NCBI RefSeq assembly: GCF_019457915.1
Contig: NZ_JAHZSS010000008.1
Coordinates: 62,001 to 126,000, forward strand
Length of the DNA stretch: 64,000 nt
Source of the DNA: Neiella holothuriorum
GTDB taxonomy: Bacteria > Pseudomonadota > Gammaproteobacteria > Enterobacterales > Neiellaceae
Direction: 5' to 3'
Below, in pieces: positions 6,098-17,500 of this stretch (position 1 is its first letter; every line of letters starts with the position of its first letter). The translations under genes were made by a program, and so were the position numbers. The notes beneath the pieces are model-generated. The model made no database searches. It was not told the origin of the DNA and saw only the letters and a program-made list of their open reading frames with translations.

Positions 6098-7087
6098 GTG
6101 TATAAACGTTATTGGAAGAGCGCTGCTCTGCTCATCGTTTTTTTGTTTGTCATTTTTTACTTCATTGCGGTGTGGTGGAGTGGCGATCCCGAAGTGCCAA
6201 ATATTGAAAAAACTGCCAGTCAACAAGCTCAGCAAGAGCAAGTAGTGATTGTTCCTGGTTACACCACAACGACCGGGCTAATCCAGCTCATCACCCAATT
6301 ACTTGATAAGCCCGGCGGCTATTTGAGTAATGATGTGATGCCGCCAGGATTGCTGATGGACAACATGCCGAACTGGGAATTTGGCGTGCTGGAAGTTGCT
6401 CGTGATACGGCGCTTGCCATGCGACGGGATTTTGCTCGTAGCCAATCGCAATCGAGCGAAGATCCAGACTTAACAGCCGCTCATCCAGCGTTGAATATCT
6501 CTCACACCAAGTGGATGTTCCCCGCTGCGGAAGACGAATACGACAAAGCCCGACAACACCTGGTTGGCTACCGCTCGCGGTTAGCTGATCCGGCTGATTT
6601 TTCGGCACAATTCTATACTCGGGCCGACAACTTAAATGAATGGCTACGCTTTGTTGAAAAGCGATTGGGCTCGGTATCGCAAGCGCTGAGTGCCAGTGTG
6701 GGCCGTGACCGCATTAATGTAGATATGCTGAGCGAACGCTATGAAGATCCGTCGGCAGCAATCGCGGAACTGCAGTACAAGCAAACATCTTGGTGGGAAA
6801 TTGACGATGTGTTTTATCACGCTCGTGGCACCAGCTGGGCATTGCTGGTGATGTTTAAAGCCATTGAAGTTGATTTTGCTGATGTGCTTGAAAAGAAAAA
6901 TGCAGCGGTTGGCTTGCAGCAAATTATTCGCGAGCTGGAAGCGACTCAAGAATCGTTATGGAGCCCGATGGTCTTAAACGGCTCAGGTTTTGGCATGTTG
7001 GCAAACCATAGTTTGGTGATGGCAAATTATGTCTCGCGCGCTAATGCGTCGGTGATTGATTTGCGCGAACTGCTCAATCAAGGGTAA
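6098..7087 (+). CDS. DUF2333 family membrane-anchored protein
   Basis: 329-aa protein with one N-terminal membrane segment (about residues 8-27, ALLIVFLFVIFYFIAVWW) and a large, probably periplasmic, mostly helical domain. It matches my recollection of DUF2333 in segments such as VPGYTTTTGLIQLITQLL (start of the domain), PNWEFGVLEVARD and YTRADNLNEWL. The function of the family is not known. The start is GTG at 6098 with AAGCGAGG before it. It is very likely co-transcribed with the copper chaperone gene and is followed by a strong terminator. Confidence 0.85.
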   Translation: MYKRYWKSAALLIVFLFVIFYFIAVWWSGDPEVPNIEKTASQQAQQEQVVIVPGYTTTTGLIQLITQLLDKPGGYLSNDVMPPGLLMDNMPNWEFGVLEVARDTALAMRRDFARSQSQSSEDPDLTAAHPALNISHTKWMFPAAEDEYDKARQHLVGYRSRLADPADFSAQFYTRADNLNEWLRFVEKRLGSVSQALSASVGRDRINVDMLSERYEDPSAAIAELQYKQTSWWEIDDVFYHARGTSWALLVMFKAIEVDFADVLEKKNAAVGLQQIIRELEATQESLWSPMVLNGSGFGMLANHSLVMANYVSRANASVIDLRELLNQG

Positions 7088-7108
7088 CCAAACGAGCTAG
7101 ACGCAATG

Positions 7109-7140
7109 TAAGGCAGCCACATGGCTGCCTTATTGTTTTG
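7109..7140 (+). terminator. Rho-independent terminator after DUF2333 gene
   Basis: TAAGGCAGCC (7109-7118), a 4-nt loop, and GGCTGCCTTA (7123-7132), followed by TTGTTTTG. It closes the copper chaperone/DUF2333 unit. Confidence 0.85.
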
Positions 7141-7287
7141 TTGCGACTAAATTTTTAATCGTGTCAGCACCATGTGATCCGCTTCATATTTCTTTTCGGA
7201 ATATAAAAATCAAAATCAATTCTTTTACGTTATTTCCAAACTTGGATAGTCTTTATCACCTCTGAAAAAGTAAGGTTAGTTACCGCC

Positions 7288-9069
7288 ATGCAATTAAACG
7301 GACTCAGCAGTCCTTTATCGGACCAACAATTAAGCCTGCTACAACAGGCATTAGCAGGCATGACGCCACTGCAGCTTAGCTGGGTGAGTGGCTACTTGTC
7401 GGCTCTCAGTCACGCCGGCAGCCCTCAAATTGCAGGCCAAGCGCCGGCCGCGGCAGCTGAAGCCGACGGAGCTCGCCTGACTATTTTATTTGGCTCGCAG
7501 ACCGGTAATGCCCATGGCGTTGCCAAGCAACTCAAAGAAAAAGCCGATAGCGCTGGCATTCCAGCCGATGTGATCAGCATGGGCGACTACAAGCCCAACA
7601 AGCTGAAAAATGAGAAGTTGTTAGCGATTGTGGCCTCCACTCATGGTGAAGGCGAGCCACCTGATGATGCCGAAGAATTGCATGGTTTTCTGGTTGGCAA
7701 AAAAGCACCGAAACTGGCCGGCGCCCGCTACAGCGTATTGGGTTTAGGCGATTCAAGTTATGAGTTCTTTTGCCAAACCGGTAAAGATTTTGACGAGCGC
7801 CTGAGTAAATTGGGTGCTGAATCGTTCGTGCCTCGGGTTGATTGTGATGTTGACTACGATGACGCCGTAGCCAGTTGGATTGAGCAAGTGGTTGCCGAAG
7901 CCAAAGCGCTCACGAGTGTTGTTGCTGCGCCGGCTGCTAATGCCGCGGTTGCTGCTCCGGTAGCCAGCCAATACAACAAAAAGAATCCATTCTCGGCCAA
8001 TTTGCTGACCAATCAAAAAATCACAGGCCGTGATTCCATCAAAGACATCCGCCATATCGAAATTGATTTGGAAGGCTCAGATTTGCAGTACCAGCCTGGC
8101 GATGCGTTAGGTGTTTGGTTTGAAAACGACGAGGCGTTGGTTGATGAGCTGCTAGCGCTGGTCAAAGCCGATGGTAATGCTGAGGTTGATGGTAAGCCGC
8201 TGCGCCAAGCTTTAATTGAAGATTACGAACTGACGCTAAGCTATCCGGGCTTTATTAAAGCGGTTGCTGAAGCCAGTGGTGACAAAGTGCTTACTGAGCT
8301 GACGGCCGATGCGGGCAAGTTGCGAGATTACATCGCTGACCGTCAAATCATCGATATTGTGCGTGATTACCCAATTGAATTAACAACAGAACAGCTTGTT
8401 GGCGCGCTGCGCAAAATGGCGCCGCGTTTATATTCAATTGCTTCAAGCCAAGCTGAAGTGGACGAAGAAGTGCATTTAACCGTTGGCGTGGTGCGTTATG
8501 ACGCGCATGGCTCGGAGCATCTGGGGGGCGCATCAGGCTTCTTATCTGAGCGGCTCGAAGAAGGCGGCGATGTCAAAGTGTTTATTGAACACAACAATAA
8601 CTTCCGCCTACCAGAAAGCCCTGAAACGCCGATCATTATGGTTGGTCCAGGCACCGGTGTGGCACCATTCCGTGCCTTCATGCAGCAGCGAGAAGCCGAT
8701 GGCATTGAAGGCAACAGCTGGATGTTCTTTGGTAACCCGCATTTCACCCAAGACTTCTTGTATCAAGTGGAGTGGCAAGGCTACCTAAAATCTGGCGTGT
8801 TAGAGCGATTAGATGTGGCTTGGTCGCGCGATCAGGCTGAAAAAGTCTACGTCCAAGATCGCATCTTGGAGCAGGGTGCCGCGCTCTATCAATGGCTCGA
8901 CAAAGGCGCTCATTTCTATGTTTGTGGTGATGCTAACCACATGGCAAAAGATGTTCACCAAGCCTTGCAAACCGTCATTCAACAACATGGCGGAAAATCA
9001 GAAGAAGAAGCGCAGCAATATTTAACTGATCTGCGTAAAGCGAAGCGTTACCAACGGGATGTGTACTAA
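7288..9069 (+). CDS. cysJ: Sulfite reductase (NADPH) flavoprotein alpha subunit
   Basis: Electron-donating subunit of assimilatory sulfite reductase: NADPH to FAD to FMN to the CysI hemoprotein, which reduces sulfite to sulfide. At 593 aa it matches E. coli CysJ (599). Domains in order: a ~60-residue N-terminal region, a flavodoxin-like FMN domain starting [18 protein letters not shown] (about 65-205), an Ala-rich linker, an FAD-binding domain with [11 protein letters not shown], and an NADPH-binding domain with [18 protein letters not shown], ending in the typical RYQRDVY. It is the first gene of cysJ-cysI-cysH-cobA. Its stop overlaps the cysI start (TAATG). Confidence 0.98.
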   Translation: MQLNGLSSPLSDQQLSLLQQALAGMTPLQLSWVSGYLSALSHAGSPQIAGQAPAAAAEADGARLTILFGSQTGNAHGVAKQLKEKADSAGIPADVISMGDYKPNKLKNEKLLAIVASTHGEGEPPDDAEELHGFLVGKKAPKLAGARYSVLGLGDSSYEFFCQTGKDFDERLSKLGAESFVPRVDCDVDYDDAVASWIEQVVAEAKALTSVVAAPAANAAVAAPVASQYNKKNPFSANLLTNQKITGRDSIKDIRHIEIDLEGSDLQYQPGDALGVWFENDEALVDELLALVKADGNAEVDGKPLRQALIEDYELTLSYPGFIKAVAEASGDKVLTELTADAGKLRDYIADRQIIDIVRDYPIELTTEQLVGALRKMAPRLYSIASSQAEVDEEVHLTVGVVRYDAHGSEHLGGASGFLSERLEEGGDVKVFIEHNNNFRLPESPETPIIMVGPGTGVAPFRAFMQQREADGIEGNSWMFFGNPHFTQDFLYQVEWQGYLKSGVLERLDVAWSRDQAEKVYVQDRILEQGAALYQWLDKGAHFYVCGDANHMAKDVHQALQTVIQQHGGKSEEEAQQYLTDLRKAKRYQRDVY

Positions 9070-10799
9070 TGAGCGACATCAATATTGACGAGTTGCAAGT
9101 CAAGGGCAAACTAGCCGATAACGAGCGTCTGAAGCGCGAAAGTAACTTCTTGCGCGGTACCATTGCCGAAGAACTCAACGACCAAATCACCGGTGGCTTT
9201 GGCGCCGATAACTTCCAGCTGATCCGCTTTCATGGCATGTATCAGCAAGATGATCGCGATATTCGAGCCGAGCGTGCCAAGCAGAAGCTAGAGCCGCTCC
9301 ATACGGTTATGTTACGTGCTCGATTGCCGGGCGGTATCATTCAGCCGAAGCAATGGTTGGGCATTGATAGCTTTGCCGAAAGCCATACCATGCAAGGCTC
9401 GATTCGCTTAACCACACGACAAACGTTCCAGTTTCATGGTGTGCTCAAGCGCAACATGAAGTTGATGCACCAAACGCTCAATGACATGGGCATTGACTCC
9501 ATTGCAACGGCGGGTGACGTCAACCGTAATGTATTGTGTACTTCTAATCCGATCGAATCAGAAGTACACGCCGAGGCTTACCAGTGGGCGACCAAGATCT
9601 CTGAGCATTTGTTGCCAAAAACCAATGCCTATGCCGAGATCTGGCTAAACGGTGAGAAAGCAGTATCAACCGAAGAGCCGATTTTGGGTTCAACCTATCT
9701 GCCGCGTAAATTCAAAACCACGGTTGTCATTCCTCCTCTCAACGATGTTGATGTGCATGCCAACGATTTGAACTTTGTGGCCATTGCCGAAAACGGCAAA
9801 TTGGTTGGCTTTAATGTACTGGTGGGTGGTGGCTTGGCCATGACTCATGGTGATACTGCAACCTATCCGCGTAAAGCCACTGATTTTGGCTTTATTCCAT
9901 TAGATGCAACGCTTGATGTGGCCGCCGCTGTGGTGACCACCCAACGAGATTTGGGCAACCGCGTAAACCGTAAAAATGCTAAAACTAAGTACACCTTGGA
10001 GCGCGTTGGTGTGGATGTGTTTAAAGGCGAAGTTGAGCGTCGTGCCGGCGTTAAATTTTCGCAAAGCCGTCCTTATGAGTTTACTGAGCGTGGCGATCGT
10101 TTTGGCTGGGTTGAAGGTATTGATGGTAACCATCACCTAACGTTGTTCATTGAAAACGGCCGCATTCTCGATTTTCCAAACAAGCCGTTAAAAACCGGTA
10201 TGCGTAAGATTGCAGAAATTCACCAAGGTGATTTTCGCATGACAGCCAACCAGAATTTGGTTATTGCCGGTGTACCCGCAGACCAAAAGCAAACCATTGA
10301 GCAGTTGGCTCGTGAGCATGGCTTAATTGAAGATAGTACGAGTAATCAGCGTAAAAGCTCGATGGCTTGTGTGGCATTCCCAACGTGCCCGTTGGCGATG
10401 GCTGAGGCCGAGCGTTTCTTGCCCGGCTTCGTAACCGACATTGAAACGATCCTCGCTAAACACAATGCGCCTGATGAATCGGTGATCACTCGCGTGACGG
10501 GTTGTCCGAATGGCTGTGGTCGCGCCATGTTGGCGGAAATCGGTTTAGTGGGTAAAGGTCCGGGTAAATACAACTTGTATTTAGGCGGCACCCACAACGG
10601 CGATCGCATTCCTCGTTTGTATAAAGAAAATATTAGCGATACCGAAATTCTCGCCATCATTGATGACCTGATCGGCCGCTGGTTGGAACAACGAGAGGAA
10701 GACGAGCGGTTTGGTGATTTCGTGGTCCGTAGCGGCATTATTGCCCCTGTGGTCGACTCAGCGAAGGACTTCCATGATGTTGGCGCAATCCCAGCTTAA
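9069..10799 (+). CDS. cysI: Sulfite reductase (NADPH) hemoprotein beta subunit
   Basis: Siroheme and [4Fe-4S] protein that carries out the six-electron reduction of sulfite to sulfide. At 576 aa it is close to E. coli CysI (570). The four cluster-ligand cysteines are in the expected pairs: CVAFPTC and [15 protein letters not shown]. Basic substrate-pocket segments are present ([21 protein letters not shown]). The start overlaps the cysJ stop by one base and its 3' end overlaps cysH by 26 nt, so translation is coupled through the operon. Confidence 0.98.
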   Translation: MSDINIDELQVKGKLADNERLKRESNFLRGTIAEELNDQITGGFGADNFQLIRFHGMYQQDDRDIRAERAKQKLEPLHTVMLRARLPGGIIQPKQWLGIDSFAESHTMQGSIRLTTRQTFQFHGVLKRNMKLMHQTLNDMGIDSIATAGDVNRNVLCTSNPIESEVHAEAYQWATKISEHLLPKTNAYAEIWLNGEKAVSTEEPILGSTYLPRKFKTTVVIPPLNDVDVHANDLNFVAIAENGKLVGFNVLVGGGLAMTHGDTATYPRKATDFGFIPLDATLDVAAAVVTTQRDLGNRVNRKNAKTKYTLERVGVDVFKGEVERRAGVKFSQSRPYEFTERGDRFGWVEGIDGNHHLTLFIENGRILDFPNKPLKTGMRKIAEIHQGDFRMTANQNLVIAGVPADQKQTIEQLAREHGLIEDSTSNQRKSSMACVAFPTCPLAMAEAERFLPGFVTDIETILAKHNAPDESVITRVTGCPNGCGRAMLAEIGLVGKGPGKYNLYLGGTHNGDRIPRLYKENISDTEILAIIDDLIGRWLEQREEDERFGDFVVRSGIIAPVVDSAKDFHDVGAIPA

Positions 10800-11535
10800 A
10801 ACCCTACCGGAACTGTCGCCTGCGGCTCAGCGTTCAGGCTTGGCGGAAGTGAATGCCAAGCTCGAAGGGTTGAGCGCGCAAGAGCGCGTTGCATGGGGAT
10901 TGGAGCATCTGCCGGGTGTGCAGGTGCTGTCTTCAAGCTTCGGTATTCAAGCCGCGGTGTTATTGCACATGATGACACAGCAACAGGCTGATATACCGGT
11001 CGTATTGGTTGATACCGGCTACCTATTTCCAGAAACGTATCAGTTTATCGATCAGTTGAATGATCGGCTCAAACTGAACCTGCAGATCTTTCGAAATCCG
11101 ATAGGCCCCGGCTGGCAAGAAGCTCGCTATGGTCGTTTGTGGGAAGAAGGTGTTGAAGGTATTGATAAGTACAACCGCATGAACAAGGTTGAGCCAATGC
11201 AACGTGCGTTGGAAGACTTAGGCGTGGGCACATGGTATAGCGGTTTGCGCCGCAGCCAGTCGAGCACTCGCAGTGAATTGCCGGTGGTTGATACCGTCAA
11301 AGGCCGCTACAAAATGTTGCCAATCATCGATTGGAGCAACAAGGATGTGCACTACTACTTAAAAGAAAATGACCTGCCTTATCACCCGCTGTGGGACAAA
11401 GGTTATGTGTCTGTGGGCGATGTACACACGAGCCGGCCGTTAGAAGTTGGCATGACAGAAGAAGAAACGCGCTTCTTCGGTCTTAAGCGCGAGTGTGGGC
11501 TGCACGAAAGTAACATTGATGGAGATGGCATTTAA
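10774..11535 (+). CDS. cysH: Phosphoadenosine phosphosulfate (PAPS) reductase
   Basis: Reduces PAPS to sulfite with thioredoxin. 253 aa from the ATG at 10774 (E. coli: 244). That start is preferred to an earlier in-frame GTG because AAGGA lies 7-11 nt upstream and the extra residues do not resemble the family. Visible motifs are the PP-loop region [37 protein letters not shown], and the C-terminal catalytic KRECGLHE. The CC...CC cluster motif of APS reductases is absent, so it is the PAPS-specific type. It overlaps both neighbours' ends (cysI by 26 nt, cobA by one base). Confidence 0.97.
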   Translation: MMLAQSQLKTLPELSPAAQRSGLAEVNAKLEGLSAQERVAWGLEHLPGVQVLSSSFGIQAAVLLHMMTQQQADIPVVLVDTGYLFPETYQFIDQLNDRLKLNLQIFRNPIGPGWQEARYGRLWEEGVEGIDKYNRMNKVEPMQRALEDLGVGTWYSGLRRSQSSTRSELPVVDTVKGRYKMLPIIDWSNKDVHYYLKENDLPYHPLWDKGYVSVGDVHTSRPLEVGMTEEETRFFGLKRECGLHESNIDGDGI

Positions 11536-12338
11536 TGGCGCATTCGCAAATGCTAAGTATTCCTGGCCAGTTATTGAGCGCGCCAACGGCAAATATTTCG
11601 CTGGTGGGCGCTGGCCCAGGTGATGTGGGCTTATTGACCATCAACGCACTGCTGCGGATCCAACAAGCAGAAATCGTCTTGTTTGATTATTTGGTGTCTG
11701 AGCAAATATTGTCGCTATTGCCAGCAAATTGTCAGCGTTACTGTGTTGGCAAACGAGCAGGTCAACACAGCATGACGCAAGATGCCATTAACCAATTACT
11801 GGCTAAGGTGGCTGCCACTGGCAAGCGCGTGGTGCGGTTAAAAGGTGGTGATCCGTTTATCTTTGGCCGCGGCGCCGAAGAAATGCAGGTGTTACTCGAC
11901 CAAGGCCATCATGTAGAAGTGATCCCCGGCATTACTGCCGCGTCAGGTTGCGCTGCGTATGCTGGCATCCCGTTGACTCATCGTGATGTGGCGCAGAGCG
12001 CAACGGTTGTGACGGGTTACTGCAAAGCGGAAGGCAAATCACCTGACTGGGCACAAATGGCGGTGACCAACAGTACCGTTGTTGTGTACATGGGCTTGTT
12101 TAAAGCCGCTAAGATTGCTGCCGAATTGATTCATCATGGCCGTGCCGCAAGCACGCCGGTCGCCATCATTGAAAAAGGTTGTACGCCAGAGCAGCGGGTT
12201 GTCGAATGTCAGCTGAACAATTTGGCACAGACCATTGATGCGGCGTCGATTCAATCGCCAGCACTTTTGGTGATTGGTGAAGTGGTGGCGATGCGATTAC
12301 AGCAACCCGAAGCCGATATTCAAGAAAACGTTGCCTAA
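11535..12338 (+). CDS. cobA: Uroporphyrinogen-III C-methyltransferase (SUMT)
   Basis: Methylates uroporphyrinogen III twice to precorrin-2, the first step to siroheme, the cofactor of CysI. 267 aa. Motifs: SLVGAGPGDVGLLT (SAM-binding start), VVRLKGGDPFIFGRGAEE, and VIPGITAASGCAAYAGIPLT. It is the methyltransferase half only, so the precorrin-2 dehydrogenase/ferrochelatase half found fused in E. coli CysG must lie elsewhere. Translation is coupled to cysH (TAATG). Its place in a sulfite reductase operon points to siroheme rather than cobalamin synthesis. Confidence 0.95.
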   Translation: MAHSQMLSIPGQLLSAPTANISLVGAGPGDVGLLTINALLRIQQAEIVLFDYLVSEQILSLLPANCQRYCVGKRAGQHSMTQDAINQLLAKVAATGKRVVRLKGGDPFIFGRGAEEMQVLLDQGHHVEVIPGITAASGCAAYAGIPLTHRDVAQSATVVTGYCKAEGKSPDWAQMAVTNSTVVVYMGLFKAAKIAAELIHHGRAASTPVAIIEKGCTPEQRVVECQLNNLAQTIDAASIQSPALLVIGEVVAMRLQQPEADIQENVA

Positions 12339-12347
12339 GCTCGTTGG

Positions 12348-12370
12348 TCGGCAGTGATAACGGCTGCCGA
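12348..12370. terminator. Weak hairpin between convergent cobA and GST gene
   Basis: TCGGCAG (12348-12354) pairs with CTGCCGA (12364-12370). There is no clear T-tract on either side. It is in the right place to end the cys operon but is not a canonical terminator. Confidence 0.35.
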
Positions 12371-12399
12371 TGTATGTCAGAGCTCCTTTCCTCAAAACA

Positions 12400-13041
12400 C
12401 TACTTGTCGCCGTTAAATTGATCTGCGTGAAACGAAGCCGCTTTAAATTCCGTTAGTTGTTCGACTTGCTCTGAGTATTTGGCCAAGGTTGGATATTGGT
12501 TTGGATCAATAACGCCAGGGTTCATCTGCTGCGTAAAATACCAAGCGCAAGCGGTGGTAATACCGGTTTGACGGATGTTATCGCTACGGCCAGCTAAGGT
12601 ATTGCGGCTCGCTTCCTGCTCTAGTAACCGATAACAGTCGGTTAATTGACTGCGGACGCGATCAATCCACGGCTGGTGTCGCTTTTCTTCTGGGCGCAGC
12701 ATTTGTTCATAAACCAATTGCACACTCTTTTCACAGGCTGTTAAGGCCAAGCCAACAATCCTCAGGGCGAGCTGATATTCGCTCATGCTATGGGGCATTA
12801 ACGAGCGATTGTTCGTGCTGACGGTGTCGAGGTAACTGAGAATCAACGTCGAGTCCATTAGCGCCTGACCCTCATCGCAAATCAATGTGGGCGCTTTGAC
12901 AGCGGGGTTTATGGCTTGGAAGCGATCAAAATCGCGAAACACCGAGAGCGCTTGGTGGTCAAATTCAATGTCGAGTAATTGCATCGAGATCGCCACGCGG
13001 CGAACAAAAGGCGAGTCGAGCATGCCGATAAGTTTCATCAT
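12400..13041 (-). CDS. Glutathione S-transferase family protein
   Basis: 213-aa protein with a thioredoxin-fold N-terminal GST domain (MKLIGMLDSPFVRRVAISMQ, then ALMDSTLILSYLDT, the glutathione gamma-glutamyl site) and an all-helical C-terminal domain. Ser10 in MLDSPFVRR is the likely catalytic position. The substrate cannot be predicted. The start is one of two adjacent ATG codons (13041 or 13038). It lies 11 nt after the TIGR03899 gene on the same strand, so the two are probably co-transcribed. Confidence 0.9.
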   Translation of the reverse strand: MMKLIGMLDSPFVRRVAISMQLLDIEFDHQALSVFRDFDRFQAINPAVKAPTLICDEGQALMDSTLILSYLDTVSTNNRSLMPHSMSEYQLALRIVGLALTACEKSVQLVYEQMLRPEEKRHQPWIDRVRSQLTDCYRLLEQEASRNTLAGRSDNIRQTGITTACAWYFTQQMNPGVIDPNQYPTLAKYSEQVEQLTEFKAASFHADQFNGDK

Positions 13042-13052
13042 AATGTCCTGAC

Positions 13053-13853
13053 TTATTTGGGGGGCGTTGCGGCTTTCATAACCTGACCAAGCATAGCCAA
13101 TAATGCGTCGTGGTAAGCCTCATGTTTGAGATTACCAATCAATGGGGCCAGCTCGTCGCCCACAGGCGTAAAGCGGTAATAACGAAGTTTTAGCTTTTTG
13201 ACCGAAGGCGTAAAGCTGTGTAAATCGCCGGTTAGGCGGATTTGGTAGTCTTGCTTGGGGTTTAATGGACTGGTTTCTAAATCGCTACTAAATAGCAGGC
13301 CATGTTCCATTAACCACAAAATGCTGGAATAGGGTAAGCCGTATTGATTGAGGTTTAAATTATGCGATTCGGCATCGCCGAAAAATCCGCGGGACAGGTA
13401 GTGGCAGCCAAACAATATTTTGCAGGAGCGATCGCCAGGGGTGCGGCTATGAAGCGCTACAGCCTGCTGAAATAATTGAGCATCTTTGCGCGTCATTTCG
13501 CTTAATGTGCGCAAGCTTCGAATACTAAAGCTACCGCTACTACTGGCTTCTTTGGCAAAAATGCTAGCCCATAATGCTTGCATGTCGGTGTTGGCACTTT
13601 TCTCTGCCAGCTCCAAAAAGTTATCCAGCCAATCGGCATCGAGAGGGGTGTCGGTGGCGGTGTTCTCTATCAGCCGCAAGCCTTTTGCCAAAATGCTTTC
13701 GAGGTTTTTTTGTTGCCGGAGCAAGCGTTGTTGTTGACGTTTTTGCAGTCGTTGCTGGGCTGTTGTTCCGGTAATCGATAATGAAACGCCAGCCTGTTGT
13801 AATGCTGCGCGAGCACCTGCAGATGCGCTGCTTGGGTGAGGTTCCTTGGCCAT
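13053..13853 (-). CDS. TIGR03899 family protein
   Basis: 266-aa soluble protein. The start is set at 13853 (MAKEPHPSSAS) because GGAG lies 7 nt before it; a longer open frame reaches 14024, but that extension is Cys-rich and unlike the rest. A basic Gln/Arg-rich helical stretch near residues 35-50 (QRLQKRQQQRLLRQQKNLE) is followed by a helical domain (SANTDMQALWASIFAKE, SFSIRSLRTLSEMT) and a C-terminal part with FTPVGDELAPLIG. This pattern fits TIGR03899 (DUF2806-like), found in Vibrio, Shewanella and relatives, whose function is unknown. Confidence 0.75.
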   Translation of the reverse strand: MAKEPHPSSASAGARAALQQAGVSLSITGTTAQQRLQKRQQQRLLRQQKNLESILAKGLRLIENTATDTPLDADWLDNFLELAEKSANTDMQALWASIFAKEASSSGSFSIRSLRTLSEMTRKDAQLFQQAVALHSRTPGDRSCKILFGCHYLSRGFFGDAESHNLNLNQYGLPYSSILWLMEHGLLFSSDLETSPLNPKQDYQIRLTGDLHSFTPSVKKLKLRYYRFTPVGDELAPLIGNLKHEAYHDALLAMLGQVMKAATPPK

Positions 13854-14024
13854 TCCCTTTCTCCATGGCGAGATCTGTCCACAGCATGACGAATGTTCAG
13901 CGGGGCTGCAAGTTTGACCCGCCCAAACGTTAGTTACCGTTGAGCTGCCTAAGTCGATGTATTTTGAACAAAACGGCGCTAAATGAATCATACTGATAAC
14001 AAATAGCGGGTAACGGGTGAACAT

Positions 14025-14375
14025 ATGCGTTGGTTGTTGATGGTCGTGCTGGTGAGCGTGTCATGGGGAAGTTTGGCGGGGAAAATCGTGGTGCGAAAAA
14101 GCTCCGATCCGGAATTTGACGTGTGGGCGATGAAGCAAGAATTAATTCAGCAAAATGCTTGGAACGAAGCGCTGCGTCAACAACAAGTCCTCAACTGGGT
14201 GTACTCCATTCCGCCCGGCTGTTTAGCGCATGCCGCGCCCTATCGCTACTACGCCTGTAATAATCAATATTGGCGCCCGTACACTCATCAGGGCCAGAAC
14301 ATGTACATCCAGATCGATCCGCCGACGGTGCCGCCAACTCAACCCAAAGACAAGCCGAAAGTTGAACATCACTAG
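14025..14375 (+). CDS. Small secreted protein of unknown function
   Basis: 116 aa with a signal peptide (MRWLLMVVLVSVSWGSLAG) and a mature region containing two cysteines (PPGC...YACNN) that could form a disulfide. It ends in a proline-rich, charged tail (PPTVPPTQPKDKPKVEHH). I recognise no domain. It is divergent from the TIGR03899 gene, 171 nt apart, and followed by a histidine kinase gene after about 165 nt. It may be a cell-envelope protein; confidence rests on the clean signal peptide. Confidence 0.65.
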   Translation: MRWLLMVVLVSVSWGSLAGKIVVRKSSDPEFDVWAMKQELIQQNAWNEALRQQQVLNWVYSIPPGCLAHAAPYRYYACNNQYWRPYTHQGQNMYIQIDPPTVPPTQPKDKPKVEHH

Positions 14376-14540
14376 CAAAAGTGTACGAGCTAGCCTTGGA
14401 TGCTTGATAGGAGGCAGTGACGGATTGATTTTTATCGCGAAAGCTAAAATATTCATCTTTATTTTCGGCTAGTTAGGTGAAAAATAGCCAGTTGTTGCCT
14501 ACGCTGTTTGGAGAACAATTTTCAAAGGACTGTGCTAGGC

Positions 14541-17500
14541 ATGCGTTTGTCGACGGACTCTTTTCAAAGCCGCATTGTATTTTGGTTAGCGGTACCAATT
14601 TTATTTATTGTCGTGGTGCTCGATGGCTTAGATATTTACTTTGAGCATCAGCGTGCCTCACAAGCGCAACAACGCCATTTGCAAGCCATCACCGAAGATG
14701 TTGCCAGTCAGCTTGGCGACCAACTTCGCCTCACCATGCTAACGACTAAATCGGTTGTGCGTTTTCTCGAATTACAGGGCGACAGCATTACCGAAGAGAA
14801 AGTCACTCAACTGCTTTACTGGCAACTGCAAAACAACGAATTGATTTTCGGTGCGGCGATCGCCTTTATGCCCAATAGTTTGCCGGGACGAACCCTCTAT
14901 AGCCCTTATGTGCACCGTACCGACACGGACCAAACGCGTTTCATGGATATTGCCCAAGACGGCTACGATTATCGCGATGGCCAACATGACTGGTGGACGC
15001 TGCCGGTTCAAATGGAACGCGAAATCTGGACGGCGCCTTACCTAGATGAAGGTGCGGGCGATGTTGTCATGACGACGTTTTCGGTGCCGTTTTATTGGCA
15101 AGGGAAAGTGGCTGGTGTAGTCACCGCTGATGTGTCGCTGCCGACCATTGCCTCTCATTTAACCCGTCATGAAGAACAATTGTTGATCCTCGATCGCCAA
15201 GGCAAGTTGATTAACAGCTCCGGCATCACCGACTTACCTGAGCAGAACTTTACCGATCTCATTGCACAAGATGAACGAGCCCTAAGTCTTACGAATAGCC
15301 TGCTAAATGGGCAATCGGGTATGACGCGGGTTGAGACTGCCTCCGGGCCTCAGACGATAGCTTATGTGCCGGTCACGGGCATTCAGTGGCATGTGGCTAT
15401 GTTAACGCCTGAAATTGCTTTTTTCTCGTTGGCCAATCAGCGCTTCTGGCAGGACTTATTAGAACTGCTGCTGTTGGGGATTGTGACTATTGCCATTGGT
15501 GTCTGGATCAGCCGTCGCTTGACCCGACCGTTAGTGCGATTGCAAGACACGATTAGTGAAGTGGCGACGGGGAACTGGCAAGTACAACTGGACGCGGCCG
15601 GGCCTCGGGAAATTCGCGCGGTTGTTCGTAGTGTCAGCCAAATGGCCAAGGCGCTTCGCTTAAAAGATCAGGCCATGCGCACCGAGCGTGGCGAGCGATT
15701 TGCTGAATTGATTGATTCACTTGGTTACCGCGCTATTTATGTGGCGTTTGATCGTGACGGAAAAATTGTGCAGGTGAGTCGTTCCGCTTATCGGATCTTG
15801 GGAGTTGAACCAGCGGACTTGATGGCCAACTTGCTTGAGCGGCTGGCCGATCATCCTGCCAACGAACCTCACCGACAAGCCTTGCAATTGTTGTTTCAAG
15901 GTGACGAGTTCAATGATTCAGAAGTGAAGCAAGTAACGCTCAAACATCGCACTGGCCGAGAAGTACGCTTTGACGTTGCCATGCATGCCTGTGAGGATCG
16001 CAATAGCAACATTGTGGCAGAAGTGCTGTATACCGATGTCACCGAAAAAATGTCTATTTCTGAATGGTATCAGGCGGTTATTGAAACGTCTCCGGATGCA
16101 TTGCTGATGGTTAATGAGCATGGCGCTATTACCTATGCAAATGCTAAGACCCGAGAACTATTCGGCTATGACGCCCAAGAGTTGGTGGGTGAGCTGGTTG
16201 AAATACTCATACCTGAGCGTTTTCGCAAGGGCCACCCCGGCCAGCGCAGTGGCTTTTTCCATCAACCGGTAACGCGTGAAATGGGCGAAGGGCTAAGTTT
16301 GTTTGCCCGCCGCAAATCGGGCGATGAGTTTCCCGTCGAAGTGAAATTGAGTTTGTTGCCGCAGGCGCAAGAGTTCGGCCAGCAGCAAACCCAAACTGCC
16401 GTTGCTATTTTGCGCGACGTGACAGAAAAGGTAGAAGCCAAGCGCCTGCTAGAGCAAAGTGAATCGCGCTTTCGAACCATGGTGGCCAATGTGCCGGGCG
16501 TCATTTATCGCTGCTTGTTGGATGATGACTGGACCATGGTGTACATCAGTGAGCACGTTGAGGATATTTCCGGCTATCCGGCGAGCGATTTTATCAACAA
16601 CCGACAACGTACTTTTGAAAGTATTATCCACCCCGAAGATAGCCCTTTTGTGGCGTTGGAAGTGGAAGATAAAATCAGCCGAAAAGAGCCCTACAGTTTG
16701 CAGTACCGTATTCTCGATAGCAGTGGCAACGAACGCTGGCTTTTTGAAAAAGGTCGGGCGGTGTATGAAGGTGACAAAGCCGTATACCTAGATGGAGCCA
16801 TCAACGAGATCACCGAGCACAAATTGGCGCAACGTAAACTACGTGAGTCGCAACAACTGCTGTTTAACATCACCAATTCGTTGCCCGGCACCGTTTTTCA
16901 ATTACAGGAAGTGGATGAACGGCGTTATCGCTTTAATTTCGTCAGCATTGGCAGCCTCAGCACCTTGGGCTTACCACAAGAAACCCTCGAGAACAGTTTT
17001 GACAGTTTTATCGCGCTGCTTCAAACCGATGATCGCGAGCTTATGATCAACGAGCTGATGGAAAGCAAGTCGTTCCGTCAGCCTATTTCCATGAAGCTGC
17101 ATATCACCTCGCCTAGCGGTCAACGCTTGTGGATTGAGTGGATCGCCATGCCAACATTCCGTGACGGAGAAGCGGCAGAATGGAATGGTTACATTCAAAA
17201 CATTAGCGATCGGGTCAAAGCCGAGGAAGACCGCGCCCGCAGCGAAGCGCATTTTAAAGCCCTGTTCAGCAATGCAGGGATCGGCATGACCAACATCGAT
17301 GAACGCGGCAATCTACTCAATTGTAATGAACGGTTCACTGAATTCAGCGGTTATGGCGTGGATCAACTGCTTCGCATGCACTTGTTAGAGCTGGTTCACC
17401 CAAGCCAGCATAGCGAATGCAATGCGTTGATTAAGTCGCTGCTGGCTGGTGAACAAGAACGACTAGATGCAGAGCTACAATTTGTCACTGCGAGTAGTGA

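Noticed and set aside
11535-12338. Reading cobA as part of a vitamin B12 pathway
   Set aside because: It sits in an operon with cysJIH, whose product CysI needs siroheme, and no cobalamin genes adjoin it. Siroheme synthesis is the simpler reading.
13486-13887. Several open frames inside the TIGR03899 gene
   Set aside because: They lie in alternative frames of a well-supported gene and show no ribosome sites or domains.
13854-14024. N-terminal extension of the TIGR03899 protein up to 14024
   Set aside because: The extension is Cys-rich and unlike the rest, while a good ribosome site precedes the ATG at 13853.
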